A stretch of 64,000 nucleotides of DNA from JBAZTO01 sp041661865 (GCA_041661865.1 JBAZTO010000006.1:41708-105707), one strand, 5' to 3'; numbered from the stretch's first letter, positions 51,342 to 60,191 are shown. Program-made: numbers and translations. The notes: a model not told the origin generated them from the sequence alone.

Positions 51342-52127
51342 TCATTCATGATAGTTCTCCCTGCCGTCGGGACGAATCCACGAGTCGATGCCCCGGCAGG
51401 TCTTCTTGCCCGCGTCGGGTTTTCGTTGCCGTGTCGCCCACTGCCCAGGGACATTCTCATGGACAAGGAGCGCCTTCTTTCCATAGTCGGCCATCAGTTT
51501 CTCGCGGCTTCGCCCGGACATCTCGACGAAGCGGTCATTACACATCACCAGTTTCCAATGGTTACCGGGAGGGGCGGCTTCCTTGATGCTGATTCCGTCG
51601 TTGGTGTGTTCGAAGACCAGTCGCAGGTACTCCTGGGTCTCCTGCCGGGCCTGATCGATCCGCTTGCGACCGGTGATGTCCATCGCGCTAATCAGGTGGC
51701 CGTCGATCTTGCCGGCCTGAAAGATCGGGATCATCCTGTGAAAAAACAGAAACGTGCGTCGTCCCGATTTGCCAACAAGATCCAATTCAATGTGCTTCTG
51801 GCGGCGACCTCGAGCGCCCCGGGCCAGCCTCCTCCTGACCTCGGCACGCATCTCGGGGGCGACGAACTTCGTGGCCAGCCCGCCGATGACCTCGTCGCGA
51901 TTGAGGCCCAGGGCGGTCAGGAAAACCTTGTTGACCTCCCGAATTCTCAATTGGGCGTCGACAATGACATTGGCGCTGGGCCCCTGGGAAAAATGAATCG
52001 CCCACTGCCGCTGTAGTTCGCTCAAGGACCGCTTGAGCCCCTCGCATTGCTCCCGCCGCGACTCCAAAGCGAGACCCTTCGCGCTGATTGGCCCTGGTAC
52101 TTTGCTCGCGACCGATCTCTTCTTCAT
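51342..52127 (-). CDS. PAS-domain upstream fragment of the interrupted sensor kinase
   Basis: 261 codons. It holds a basic N-terminus, a coiled region, one PAS domain (about 50-165, ANVIVDAQLRIREVNKVFL up to MDITGRKR) and most of a second (about 175-261, LVFEHTNDGISIKEAAPP to RPDGRENYHE). It then meets TGA at 51342-51344 in the middle of the second PAS domain. The kinase half continues in the same frame at 51341. If the TGA were a Trp codon (TGG), one 517-residue PAS-PAS-kinase would result. ATG at 52127 follows AAGGG. No membrane segment, so a cytoplasmic sensor. Confidence 0.75.
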   Translation of the reverse strand: MKKRSVASKVPGPISAKGLALESRREQCEGLKRSLSELQRQWAIHFSQGPSANVIVDAQLRIREVNKVFLTALGLNRDEVIGGLATKFVAPEMRAEVRRRLARGARGRRQKHIELDLVGKSGRRTFLFFHRMIPIFQAGKIDGHLISAMDITGRKRIDQARQETQEYLRLVFEHTNDGISIKEAAPPGNHWKLVMCNDRFVEMSGRSREKLMADYGKKALLVHENVPGQWATRQRKPDAGKKTCRGIDSWIRPDGRENYHE

Positions 52128-52325
52128 GAAGATACCCTTATTCCGATTTCGGCGTCCTCTTCCGGGCACCCGCGTGGCCATTCTACCACCCCCATGCCCT
52201 TCCATGCACCGGGATAACCGACCACGAAAGTTGTTTCAGCGTGCGTAACCCGCACACCAACGGAGGGGGGCATGTCGCATCCTCCTCCGTCCTTCAATCA
52301 TCTGCATCAGTCGATCGGTTTTTTC

Positions 52326-52354
52326 TTGCTAAAATAACCTTGTGCTGTTACATA
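52326..52354 (+). promoter_or_regulatory. Promoter of the LuxR-type regulator
   Basis: TTGCTA (52326-52331) and TACATA (52349-52354) are 17 bases apart in the divergent region between the PAS-kinase and the regulator. The match to consensus is moderate; the start would be near 52361, giving a 75-base leader. Confidence 0.35.
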
Positions 52355-52435
52355 GGGGAACGCTGGCTGGAGACGGGTGGCCTCCGGGCGGAAGGGCGGC
52401 TCTCCTTTCTGGGGCCTTACATAGCCGAGGTAGTA

Positions 52436-53089
52436 ATGATTACGTCAGAAAAAACAATCCGGGTCTTCCTGGCGGATGATCATGTCATGGTTCGCGAGGG
52501 CTTGGCGGCCTTGGTATCGCGGGACGATCGTTTCGAGGTCGTCGGCCAGACCGGTGACGGGATGGCGGCCCTGGAGCAGATTGGGCAACTGAAGCCCGAT
52601 GTGGCGATCCTGGACATCACGATGCCGGGGCTCAACGGGCTGGACGTCTGCCGCGAACTGGCCAAGAGGGCCAGCGGCACAGCCATCCTGATGCTGACCA
52701 TCCACGACGACGACCAATTCATCGCCCGCGCCCTGGAGTACGGAGCTTCGGGGTATCTGTTGAAGGAGGCGGCGGTCGATCAACTGATCAATGCCCTTCA
52801 AACCGTAGCCAACGGGCAGGTCTACCTGGGGCAGGGAATCTCCAGGGCCGTGCTCCAACGGATCGCCAGGGGCGGCGAGGATCCCTACGACCGCCTGACC
52901 AGCCGCGAGCGGCAAGTGCTCCAATTGATCGTCGAGGGCAAGACCAGCCGCCAGGTGGCCGATAACCTGGGGCTGGCCGTCAAGACCGTCGAAACCCATC
53001 GCTGCCACCTGATGCAGAAATTGAACATCCACGACCAGACCTGCCTGGTCAAGTATGCCCTGCGAAGAGGGATCGTCTCACTGGAGTAG
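52436..53089 (+). CDS. NarL/LuxR-family response regulator
   Basis: A 217-residue regulator. The receiver domain (about 7-125) has acidic ADD near residues 13-15, phospho-acceptor Asp60 in AILDITMPG and a LLKEA segment. The C-terminal LuxR helix-turn-helix (about 150-212) has LTSRERQVLQLIVEGKTSRQ and VKTVETHRCHLMQKL. It is divergent from the interrupted PAS-kinase, its expected partner; if that kinase is dead, this regulator may be orphaned. ATG at 52436 follows GAGG. Confidence 0.92.
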   Translation: MITSEKTIRVFLADDHVMVREGLAALVSRDDRFEVVGQTGDGMAALEQIGQLKPDVAILDITMPGLNGLDVCRELAKRASGTAILMLTIHDDDQFIARALEYGASGYLLKEAAVDQLINALQTVANGQVYLGQGISRAVLQRIARGGEDPYDRLTSRERQVLQLIVEGKTSRQVADNLGLAVKTVETHRCHLMQKLNIHDQTCLVKYALRRGIVSLE

Positions 53090-53148
53090 AGGCCACGGCT
53101 TGGCGCCCTCGGTCCTGGGCGCCAAGGCAAACGCACCTCAAAAAGAAA

Positions 53149-53350
53149 CCTTAGCCGCGAATTACGCAGATTACGCGAATTTAAAGAGATAAAGAACTAA
53201 CAGTAAGGCCAGGAAAATTGGTAGGGCGTGCAACTGGTTGCACGCGGAATGAAGCTTATGGCCTTTTCCTTTTTCGCGGCTGTCTTCGCGGAATTCGCGG
53301 CTGATTTTTTGGGCGACTAACTTACTTCACTCTTAGATGCGATGGCCCTG
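53149..53350 (+). repeat. Dispersed ~200-bp repeat, copy 3
   Basis: 202 bases nearly identical to copy 2 at 50408-50602. The middle part differs: TTTCGCGAAAACAACCACG of copy 2 is replaced by a segment with the palindrome GCGTGCAAC/GTTGCACGC, which also occurs at 11985-12004. Copies 2 and 3 are direct repeats flanking the kinase-regulator pair. Confidence 0.85.
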
Positions 53351-53524
53351 CCCCGGGCGCTTTTAGATATTGCAAAACCCCCCTCCGCGGCTTAGATTGG
53401 CAGCCCGTTGAAGAAATGCGGCCCAGCCGCCTTCGGGCAGCCGCCGCGATCCTTGAGCACCGAGTGCGAGGTGCGACGTGCGAAGGGTGAAAAAACGGCC
53501 GGAACGATGCTGGAGTTCAGCGGA

Positions 53525-53556
53525 ACTCCGCACTCCGCACTCCGCACTCCGCACTC
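53525..53556 (+). repeat. 7-bp tandem repeat (ACTCCGC x about 4.6)
   Basis: Four perfect head-to-tail ACTCCGC units plus ACTC lie 24 bases before the start of the next gene. Because 7 is not a multiple of 3, unit number changes would shift any frame through it. The remainder of the 53351-53579 gap holds nothing recognised. Confidence 0.7.
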
Positions 53557-53579
53557 TTCCTCCAACAAGAGGTGCTTGC

Positions 53580-53876
53580 GTGAGCGCCGCGACGGCGAAT
53601 TCCGACGAAAAGATCCGCCGCTTTATCGAGTCCCTCAGCAGCGAGGAACGCATGCTGGTGGTTCTCAAGCGCGACCTTTATGAAGGCAGTTGGGACGAGA
53701 TGATCGCGGACCTTCGTGCCCGGCTGGAGGGACGTCCTTATATCTTCAAGCTGGCCCACCGGATTACCGACGACCTGGAACGCATTGCCCGCCTGCGGGA
53801 CTTCGAGCAGGCCGAGAAGGTGGACCTCGGACAGCATGTAACGTCGCCCCCGCAGGACAAGCAACAGACGGAATGA
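53580..53876 (+). CDS. Small hypothetical protein (98 aa)
   Basis: 98 residues, charged and helical, no Cys, no membrane segment: SDEKIRRFIESLSSEERMLV, then LYEGSWDEMIADLRARLEGR and HRITDDLERIARLRDFEQ. No family recognised. GTG at 53580 follows AAGAGG; longer readings into the tandem repeat upstream look artificial. It is followed 56 bases later by a lipoprotein gene on the same strand and could be co-transcribed with it. Confidence 0.65.
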   Translation: MSAATANSDEKIRRFIESLSSEERMLVVLKRDLYEGSWDEMIADLRARLEGRPYIFKLAHRITDDLERIARLRDFEQAEKVDLGQHVTSPPQDKQQTE

Positions 53877-53932
53877 TCTTTCACAATCTTGCCTGCCGGA
53901 GGGCGGGTTCGTTGAGGAGTTGGGTGGTTTTT

Positions 53933-55219
53933 ATGAAAGAGCGTAATTCGACGACACCTTTTTGGAAAAAACTATTGGCCACCCCCCTGCTGATCGTCGT
54001 CCTGGCCGGATGCCACCAGGCCCAGGACACCGATGAGTGGTCGGATTTCACCCAGCCCAAGGCACTGGACCGCGTCGGTCTGCAATACTACTGGAGCCTC
54101 CAGGCGCCCCTGGGCAAGGACGAACAGATCAGGTGCCTTTCCCTCGTCGATGAGAAACTTTACTGCCTGACCAGCCAGAACCGACTGGTGGCCATCGACG
54201 CGGCGACAGGCGGCTCGATGTGGAGCCTGGCCCTGGCCAATCCTTCCCAGCGAGTCTTTCCGCCGGTGCATGCCAATGCCGCCGCCGTCCCGCCGTGGGA
54301 CGGTGACGTCGCCAAGGACAGGCCCTCTACCGAAATGATCGCCAAGGCCAAGCCTTTTGATGCGGTCGTCCTCAACACCCTCAGCCACATCCTGGTCATC
54401 AACCGCGTCTCGGGGGAGATAGTATCGAGCATCCCGCTGCCCTTTGTCGCCAATTCCGGTGGAGCCACCGACGGGACCGCGTACTACGTTGCCTCCGTGG
54501 ACGGCTCCTACCATGCCATCGACCTGCGCAGCACCCTGGAACTGTGGAAGCGTGACACCGGGGGCATGGTCTCCGCGGCCCCGCGGCTGATGGGCGGCGT
54601 CCTTTACGTCGCCGGCGAAGATCAGGTGGCCTATGCCACCCAGACGGCAACGGGGCGTTCTCTCTGGACCAGCCGCGACAGCGGCAGCACGCCCATGCAC
54701 GGGCCGGTCACCGCCGATATCGCCGTCGATGCCAGCCGCTGCTACGTGCCCTGCGGCGACAACCGCCTCTATGTCTACGACCGCCTGACGGGCAAGTGCC
54801 CCTGGGAACCGTTCGTCTGTCAGGGGCCGCTGCAACAGGGCGTGCAGGTGGGCGAGGCCACCATCTTCCAGAACGCCTCGCGCGACAAGTTCTACGCCAT
54901 CGACGCCGCCAGCGGCACGCAGCGATGGAGTCGAAAAGGCGGCGGGATGATCCTGGCGGCCACCAAGGAAAAGGGCAACGAGGTGTACTTGCTGGACAAT
55001 TCCGACAACGTGTACACTTTGGACGAGATCACCGGCGCGTCCCAGGCGGTCTGGACCGTATTCGGATTTGACGTATTTGCGCCCAACGCCACCGCGCCGG
55101 CCATGTACGCCGCCTCGGCCGGCGGCCGAGTCGTCTGCATCAGGCCTCGCAGCGCCGGGCTGCTCTCGCCGGAAATGCTCAGGCCCGCGGCGCCGCTGCC
55201 GGCGGCAGCCCCAAAGTGA
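53933..55219 (+). CDS. PQQ-like beta-propeller lipoprotein (BamB-like fold)
   Basis: A 428-residue protein. The first 26 residues form a signal ending in a lipobox (LAGC). The rest is a beta-propeller of repeated PQQ-type blades, each with a pattern such as LVAIDAATGGSMWSL, YHAIDLRSTLELWKRD, YATQTATGRSLW, YVYDRLTGK and YAIDAASGTQRWSRKGGG. Such proteins act as scaffolds (BamB in outer-membrane assembly) or bind ligands; no quinoprotein dehydrogenase motif was noted. ATG at 53933 begins the signal; its ribosome-binding site is weak. Role uncertain. Confidence 0.82.
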   Translation: MKERNSTTPFWKKLLATPLLIVVLAGCHQAQDTDEWSDFTQPKALDRVGLQYYWSLQAPLGKDEQIRCLSLVDEKLYCLTSQNRLVAIDAATGGSMWSLALANPSQRVFPPVHANAAAVPPWDGDVAKDRPSTEMIAKAKPFDAVVLNTLSHILVINRVSGEIVSSIPLPFVANSGGATDGTAYYVASVDGSYHAIDLRSTLELWKRDTGGMVSAAPRLMGGVLYVAGEDQVAYATQTATGRSLWTSRDSGSTPMHGPVTADIAVDASRCYVPCGDNRLYVYDRLTGKCPWEPFVCQGPLQQGVQVGEATIFQNASRDKFYAIDAASGTQRWSRKGGGMILAATKEKGNEVYLLDNSDNVYTLDEITGASQAVWTVFGFDVFAPNATAPAMYAASAGGRVVCIRPRSAGLLSPEMLRPAAPLPAAAPK

Positions 55220-55224
55220 TTGAT

Positions 55225-55330
55225 TAGCCGCGAATTACGCGAAGCTCTTTATCAAAATAGTCATTCGTGTGATTCGTGAAATTCGCGGCTATCTGGCTCG
55301 CGTCATTTGCGGCTGAATCAATTTGCGTGA
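55225..55330 (+). repeat. Degenerate relative of the ~200-bp repeat
   Basis: It starts TAGCCGCGAATTACGCG like copies 2 and 3, then becomes a patchwork of GTGATTCGTGAAATTCGCGGC-type short repeats of ATTCG and TTCGCGG motifs up to just before purH. Weaker and shorter match than copies 1 to 3. Confidence 0.45.
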
Positions 55331-55380
55331 TTCGTGATTCGTTTTTTCGACAGGGATGATTTCATTAGAAAAGGATTGCC

Positions 55381-57006
55381 ATGCAAGCCACTGCTATCCG
55401 TCGTGCGTTGATCAGCGTTTTCGATAAGACCGGGATCGTGGAGTTCGCCAAGGCGCTGGCGGACATGGGAGTGGAGATCATTTCCTCCGGCGGGACGGCC
55501 AAGGCCATCCAGGCCGCCGGCGTGAAGGTCCGCTTCGTGCAGGAGTGGACGGGCTTTCCCGAGATGCTCGGCCACCGCGTCGTGACGCTGCACCCCAAGG
55601 TGCATGGCGGCATCCTGGCCCTGCGCGACGACCCGTCCCACCAGGCCGACATGACCAAGTACGGCATCGAGCCGGTGGACCTGGTCTGCGTCAGCCTGTA
55701 TCCCTTCGAGCAGGCCATCGCCAAGGACGGCTGCACGCTGGCCGACGCGGTGGAGATGATCGACATCGGCGGGCCGGCCATGGTCCGGGCAGCGGCCAAG
55801 AACCACAAGTTCGTCACCGTCGTCACCGACGCCGGCCAATACCAGCCGGTGCTGGCCGAGATGAAGGCCAACGGCGGCAAGGTCAGCTTTGCCCTCCGGC
55901 AAAAGCTCGCCCTGGCGGCCTACTCGCTGACGGCCCACTACGACAGCACCATCTCCAACTACCTGGCCGGGCAACTGGGCGAGACCTTCCCCGACCGCAT
56001 CAGCTTCAGCTACACCAAGGCCGGCGAACTGCGCTACGGCGAGAACCCCCACCAGAAAGGCGCCTTCTACCTTGGCACCGACGCCTCCGAGCCGTGCGTC
56101 GCGAGGACCAAGCTGCTGGGCGGCAAGGAGATCTCCTACAACAACTACTTCGACGCCAACGGCGCGCTGGAGTTGGTCAAGGAGTTCGCCGACCCGGCCG
56201 TCGCGATCATCAAGCACGCCAACCCCTCCGGCTGCGCGGTGGACAAGAACCTGGTGGAGGCCTATCGCAAGGCCTACTTCGGCGACGTCAACGCGGCTAT
56301 GGGCGGCATCATCGCCGTCAACCGCCCTGTCACGGCCGAGCTGGCCTTGGCCATCGTCGAGAGCTACAAGCGCTGGGGCAAGGCCGCCGGGGCCGGCGGA
56401 TTCTTCGCCGAGATCATCATCGCCCCCTCCTTCGAGCCAGCCGCCCTGGAAACCATTCGCAACCGCGAAGGCTGGGGCAAGGATGTCCGCCTGCTGGAGA
56501 CTGGCCCCTTCACCGGCAAGCGCAACGGCGAGAAGTTCCTCAAGTACGTCGTCGGCGGGCTGCTGGTGCAGGACCGCGACCTGCTGGGCCTCAATGAGGA
56601 CGCCTGGAAGGTCGTCACCAAGCGCAAGCCCACCGCGGCCGAGATGGATGACATGCGATTCGCCTGGCTGGTCTGCAAGCACGTCAAGAGCAACGCCATC
56701 GTCCTGGGCAAGGACCGCACGCTGCTGGGCGCCGGGGCCGGACAGATGAGCCGCGTCAACTCCGCCCGCCTGGCCGGCCAGATCGCCCGCTCCTACGGCG
56801 GCGGCAACGTGACGGACACTAAGGGCTCGGCCCTGGCCAGCGATGCCTTCTTCCCCTTCCCCGACAGTCTGGACTGGGCGGTCGAGGCCGGCGCCACCGC
56901 CGTCATCGAGCCCGGCGGCGGCAAGAAGGACGCCGACGTCATCGCCCGCGCCGACGAACTGGGCCTGACCATGATCTTCACCGCCACGAGGCACTTTAAC
57001 CACTAA
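55381..57006 (+). CDS. purH: Bifunctional AICAR transformylase / IMP cyclohydrolase
   Basis: A 541-residue enzyme for the last two steps of purine synthesis: formylation of AICAR by 10-formyl-THF and ring closure to IMP. The N-terminal MGS-like cyclohydrolase domain has RALISVFDKTGIVEFAKAL, EIISSGGTAKAI and HPKVHGGILA. The C-terminal transformylase has RYGENPHQ, NPSGCAV and, near the end, SDAFFPFPDSLDWAVEAGA. Length and motifs are those of complete PurH. ATG at 55381 follows AAAAGGA. Monocistronic, with a repeat-derived upstream region. Confidence 0.96.
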   Translation: MQATAIRRALISVFDKTGIVEFAKALADMGVEIISSGGTAKAIQAAGVKVRFVQEWTGFPEMLGHRVVTLHPKVHGGILALRDDPSHQADMTKYGIEPVDLVCVSLYPFEQAIAKDGCTLADAVEMIDIGGPAMVRAAAKNHKFVTVVTDAGQYQPVLAEMKANGGKVSFALRQKLALAAYSLTAHYDSTISNYLAGQLGETFPDRISFSYTKAGELRYGENPHQKGAFYLGTDASEPCVARTKLLGGKEISYNNYFDANGALELVKEFADPAVAIIKHANPSGCAVDKNLVEAYRKAYFGDVNAAMGGIIAVNRPVTAELALAIVESYKRWGKAAGAGGFFAEIIIAPSFEPAALETIRNREGWGKDVRLLETGPFTGKRNGEKFLKYVVGGLLVQDRDLLGLNEDAWKVVTKRKPTAAEMDDMRFAWLVCKHVKSNAIVLGKDRTLLGAGAGQMSRVNSARLAGQIARSYGGGNVTDTKGSALASDAFFPFPDSLDWAVEAGATAVIEPGGGKKDADVIARADELGLTMIFTATRHFNH

Positions 57007-57262
57007 ACCCGACGACCGGAATACCGGGAGACAGGTTGATGGGTTGATTAGTCAACGGGTTGATCCGTTAATGGGTGAATCGGCAGAATTGGAAAGTGCG
57101 AGTCACGAATTGCACCGGACAATAGCCCGAATTCCGAATGATGGAAGCCGGGGCCGGCGGTCGAAGGTTCGTCACAGGTTCATTCGTCATTGATTTGTCA
57201 TTCTGGTTTCGTCATTCGTCATGGGTGAATCTGACCTCAAGGAACAGCCGGGATATGCAAAC

Positions 57263-58378
57263 ATGACTGGCATACGCTTGGACAACATGGCAAAGGTCTA
57301 TGGCAGCGGCGGGTCGGCCGTCCGCGCGGTCGATGACGTGAACCTGAGCATCGAGACGGGCGAGTTCTTCTTCCTGCTCGGGCCCAGCGGCTGCGGCAAG
57401 ACCACGCTGCTCCGCATGATCGCCGGGCTGATCGACCCCACCGGCGGACGGCTGCTTTTCGGCGAGCGGGACGTGACGCACCTGAGCGTCGAGGACCGCC
57501 AGACCGCGATGGTCTTCCAGAATTACGCCCTCTGGCCGCACATGAGCGTCTGGGCCAACGTGGAATTCGGCCCGAAGATGCGCGGCAAGAATGCCGACCA
57601 GCGGCGCGCCCTGGCCGGCGAGAACCTCGCCCGCGTGGAGATGCAGGACTTCGGCCGGCGCAAGCCCAACCAGCTTTCCGGCGGGCAGCAGCAACGGGTG
57701 GCCTTGGCCCGGGCGCTGGCGGCCCAGCCGCAGTGCCTCCTGCTGGATGAACCGCTGAGCAACCTCGACGCCCGCCTGCGACTCCACATGCGCGGCCAAC
57801 TGAGGCAGATGGTCAAGTCCACCGGCACCACCGCCGTCTACGTCACGCACGATCAGAAGGAAGCGTTGTCGATGGCCGACCGCATCGCGGTGATGAACGG
57901 CGGGAAGATCGTGCAGGTGGGCGCGCCCGAGCAGGTCTACAATCGCCCGGCCAACCGTTTCGTGGCCGACTTCGTGGGCGAGGCCAACTTCATCGAGGGC
58001 AAGGTGGCGTTGGAGGGCGGCAAGGCCCGCGATTTCGCAGGCGGCGCGCGGAGGATCGACACGCCGGTGGGCACGTTGTTCACCGCCGACGAGCGGTGCG
58101 GCCCGGCCGGCTCGAAGATCACCTGCTGCATCCGGCCTGAACGGGTTGGCCTGTCAGCCACCGGCCCGACGCCCCAGGCTGACCCCGCCGCCGCGGCTGT
58201 GCCCGCGACCGTCGTCAGCAGCACCTACCTGGGGGAGATTCGCCAATACCTCTGCCGCCTGGGCACGGGCGACACCTGGCGGATTTCGTCCCTGGCCGAT
58301 CGAAACAAGGCGTTCGATGCCGGCACGCCCGTCATGCTGCGTATCGCCGCTTCAGATGTGGCGGTGATTCCAGACTAG
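57263..58378 (+). CDS. ABC transporter ATP-binding protein, MalK/UgpC/PotA type
   Basis: A 371-residue ATPase. Walker A is GPSGCGKTT, the Q-loop FQNYALWPHM, the signature LSGGQQQRVALARAL, Walker B LLLDEPLSNLD and the H-loop YVTHDQKEAL. A C-terminal TOBE-like extension of about 130 residues indicates an importer of the CUT1 sugar, glycerol-phosphate or polyamine class. No permease or binding protein is near, so it must serve distant partners. ATG at 57263 is preferred; an in-frame ATG at 57221 adds 14 residues. The upstream region is full of short GGTTGAT and TCATTCG repeats. Confidence 0.88.
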   Translation: MTGIRLDNMAKVYGSGGSAVRAVDDVNLSIETGEFFFLLGPSGCGKTTLLRMIAGLIDPTGGRLLFGERDVTHLSVEDRQTAMVFQNYALWPHMSVWANVEFGPKMRGKNADQRRALAGENLARVEMQDFGRRKPNQLSGGQQQRVALARALAAQPQCLLLDEPLSNLDARLRLHMRGQLRQMVKSTGTTAVYVTHDQKEALSMADRIAVMNGGKIVQVGAPEQVYNRPANRFVADFVGEANFIEGKVALEGGKARDFAGGARRIDTPVGTLFTADERCGPAGSKITCCIRPERVGLSATGPTPQADPAAAAVPATVVSSTYLGEIRQYLCRLGTGDTWRISSLADRNKAFDAGTPVMLRIAASDVAVIPD

Positions 58379-58381
58379 CGA

Positions 58382-58498
58382 TCTGTCGCTCGTCAAACGA
58401 TGGATTAGGTGCCACTGCTGCGGTGTTTGCAGCAGTGTTGACGCCATGCACGGCTGCACACGACGCAGCCGTGGCACCCATCGCTTCATCTGCGACAG
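58382..58498. repeat. Cloverleaf-like intergenic repeat, copy 2
   Basis: It matches 45408-45522. The first hairpin (CACTGCTGC/GCAGCAGTG) is identical, and the second arm is re-paired here as CACGGCTGC with GCAGCCGTG. The ends TCTGTCGC (58382-58389) and GCGACAGA (58491-58498) are exact inverses, giving a perfect 8-bp terminal stem that is not intact in copy 1. Confidence 0.7.
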
Positions 58499-58512
58499 AG
58501 CACCAGCCGGAT

Positions 58513-58537
58513 CGTGGTCGCAAACGCCGCGACCACG
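58513..58537. terminator. Hairpin between the convergent ABC ATPase and TolC-family genes
   Basis: CGTGGTCGC (58513-58521) and GCGACCACG (58529-58537) form a perfect 9-bp stem with a 7-base loop, in the convergent space between stops at 58378 and 58575. There is no T-run, so it may be a bidirectional barrier rather than an intrinsic terminator. Confidence 0.45.
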
Positions 58538-58574
58538 GCACCCGCGTTACTGACCACCGGCTACCGACCACTGT

Positions 58575-60191
58575 CTACTTGTAGTCCTTGCTCAATACCA
58601 CGGGCGTTCGGCCGGGGCTGGCGACGCCTCGACGCTCCAGCAGCGAGCCATCCAGCCGGTAGAGTTCTACCAGCGACTTGAGATAGTCGGCCACCGCCTG
58701 CACCTCGGCGATCTGGGCGACCAGCAGGTCGCGCTGCGCCGTGGCCACCAGCAGCGAGGTGCTGCTGCCGACGCGGAACTTCTCAGTCTCGGCCCGGACG
58801 GTCTCTTCCTGCGCCTTGCGGGTAGCCCCCTTGGCGAACACCTGCTCGTTGGAACGCACCACCTCGATGTAGGCCGTTCGCACGTCCACCTCCGCCAACT
58901 GGGCCTGGTTCTTCAGCGCCTCCTTGAGCTTGTCCCGGTTGAGCGTAGCGGCGGTATTTTTGGCCTCGGCCGCCCGGTTGAGCAGCGGGTACTGGAAGTC
59001 CAGCCCCACTTCCATGTCATAGCTGGGGCCATGAGTGATGTTGTTGAGCGACGGGCCGAACGAGCCGGCGTAACCGGTGCGGCCAAGGTTGGTGAACAGG
59101 TCCAGTTGCGGCAGCAGGCCGTTGCGCGTCTTGACGATCTCCAAGTCCCCGCGATTGACCCTCAGCCGCGCCTCGTTGAGGTCCGGCCGCATACGGAAGC
59201 CCACCTTCACGTGATCTTCCACGGCGCCCAGGTCCAGCGCGGGGATCGTCGGCAACTCGCGGGGGACGATCTCGCGGTCGAAGAGCTTCGCCCCCGGCGG
59301 ATTAATCAGGCAGAGCATGCTGAGCCGAACGTTCTGAAGCGCGCTGCGGGCATTGATCAGCGTCGACTTTCGAGACGCCACCTCGGCCTCGGCGGCGGCC
59401 CGCTCCGTCTCGGCCAGTTTTCCCACGGCGATGCGCTCGTTGGTATCGTTAAGCTGATCCTCGGCCAGTTGGAGCGACTGCTCGACGATCTCAATCTGCC
59501 GCTGGGCCAGGACATAGTCCCAGTAAGTCTCTTCGGTGCTGGCCACCAATTGCTCGGCAAATCCCCTCAACTGGTACTGGGTGGTCAGGACGTCGATCTT
59601 CGCCTGTCGCAGGGAGGCCAGGTTGGCCGCGATGCTACCGCCTTGCAGCAGCGACTGGTTGATCGACAGCCCGGCGCGCGAGCCGAACAGGTCGGGGTCG
59701 TTATTCTGGACATTGGTCGTGAGGCCTAGATCTATGGTCGTGCCCGTGGGCAGGAATTCGCTAATGCCGACCAATCCGTCGGTACTCTTTCCAACGAAAG
59801 AGTCGATTCCGGGAAACTTTGTCTTGGTTCTCTGGGTCGACACTCCCGCGAAGAAGTTTGGATCGAACGCCGCCCGCTGGATCATCACGCCGGTCCGAGA
59901 AATCTCGGGGTTATAGCGTTCCACGACCAGTGCCTCGTTGTTCTCCAACGCCTGAAGGATGGCATCGGGCACCGTCAGCTCGATGGGGCCGGTGGAAGGC
60001 ACGGCCCGGGCGGCAGGCTTGGTGGTGGGCTCCTTGGGCTTTTGGGTCGCGGAGGGCGCGGCGGGTTCCTTTTGGACCGGGCCCACGTAATCCGACGGGC
60101 TGGTCACGTCATAGGAGACGCAGGAGGGCAGAAACAGGCAGAACAGCGAAATTCCAACGACGCCGATGCAACGCTTCGCCATGCCGGTCAT
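58575..60191 (-). CDS. TolC-family outer membrane efflux protein
   Basis: A 538-residue protein with a signal and lipobox (LPSC near residue 24), so it is likely a lipidated outer-membrane factor. After a Pro/Thr-rich linker come two OEP repeats with long coiled-coil helices, for instance around TEETYWDYVLAQRQIEIVEQ and RVNRGDLEIVKTRNGLLPQL. This is the exit duct of the MacAB-type pump encoded just upstream on the same strand. It follows macB's stop by about 100 bases. Longer than Escherichia coli TolC because of the N-terminal linker. Confidence 0.88.
   Translation of the reverse strand: MTGMAKRCIGVVGISLFCLFLPSCVSYDVTSPSDYVGPVQKEPAAPSATQKPKEPTTKPAARAVPSTGPIELTVPDAILQALENNEALVVERYNPEISRTGVMIQRAAFDPNFFAGVSTQRTKTKFPGIDSFVGKSTDGLVGISEFLPTGTTIDLGLTTNVQNNDPDLFGSRAGLSINQSLLQGGSIAANLASLRQAKIDVLTTQYQLRGFAEQLVASTEETYWDYVLAQRQIEIVEQSLQLAEDQLNDTNERIAVGKLAETERAAAEAEVASRKSTLINARSALQNVRLSMLCLINPPGAKLFDREIVPRELPTIPALDLGAVEDHVKVGFRMRPDLNEARLRVNRGDLEIVKTRNGLLPQLDLFTNLGRTGYAGSFGPSLNNITHGPSYDMEVGLDFQYPLLNRAAEAKNTAATLNRDKLKEALKNQAQLAEVDVRTAYIEVVRSNEQVFAKGATRKAQEETVRAETEKFRVGSSTSLLVATAQRDLLVAQIAEVQAVADYLKSLVELYRLDGSLLERRGVASPGRTPVVLSKDYK

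Noticed and set aside
53090..55380. CRISPR array suggested by repeated short motifs
   Set aside because: The repeats are of unequal spacing and length, without a regular repeat-spacer pattern, and no cas gene is near.
55318..57003. 561-codon minus-strand open frame over purH
   Set aside because: Shadow of purH; no recognisable motif, biased composition.
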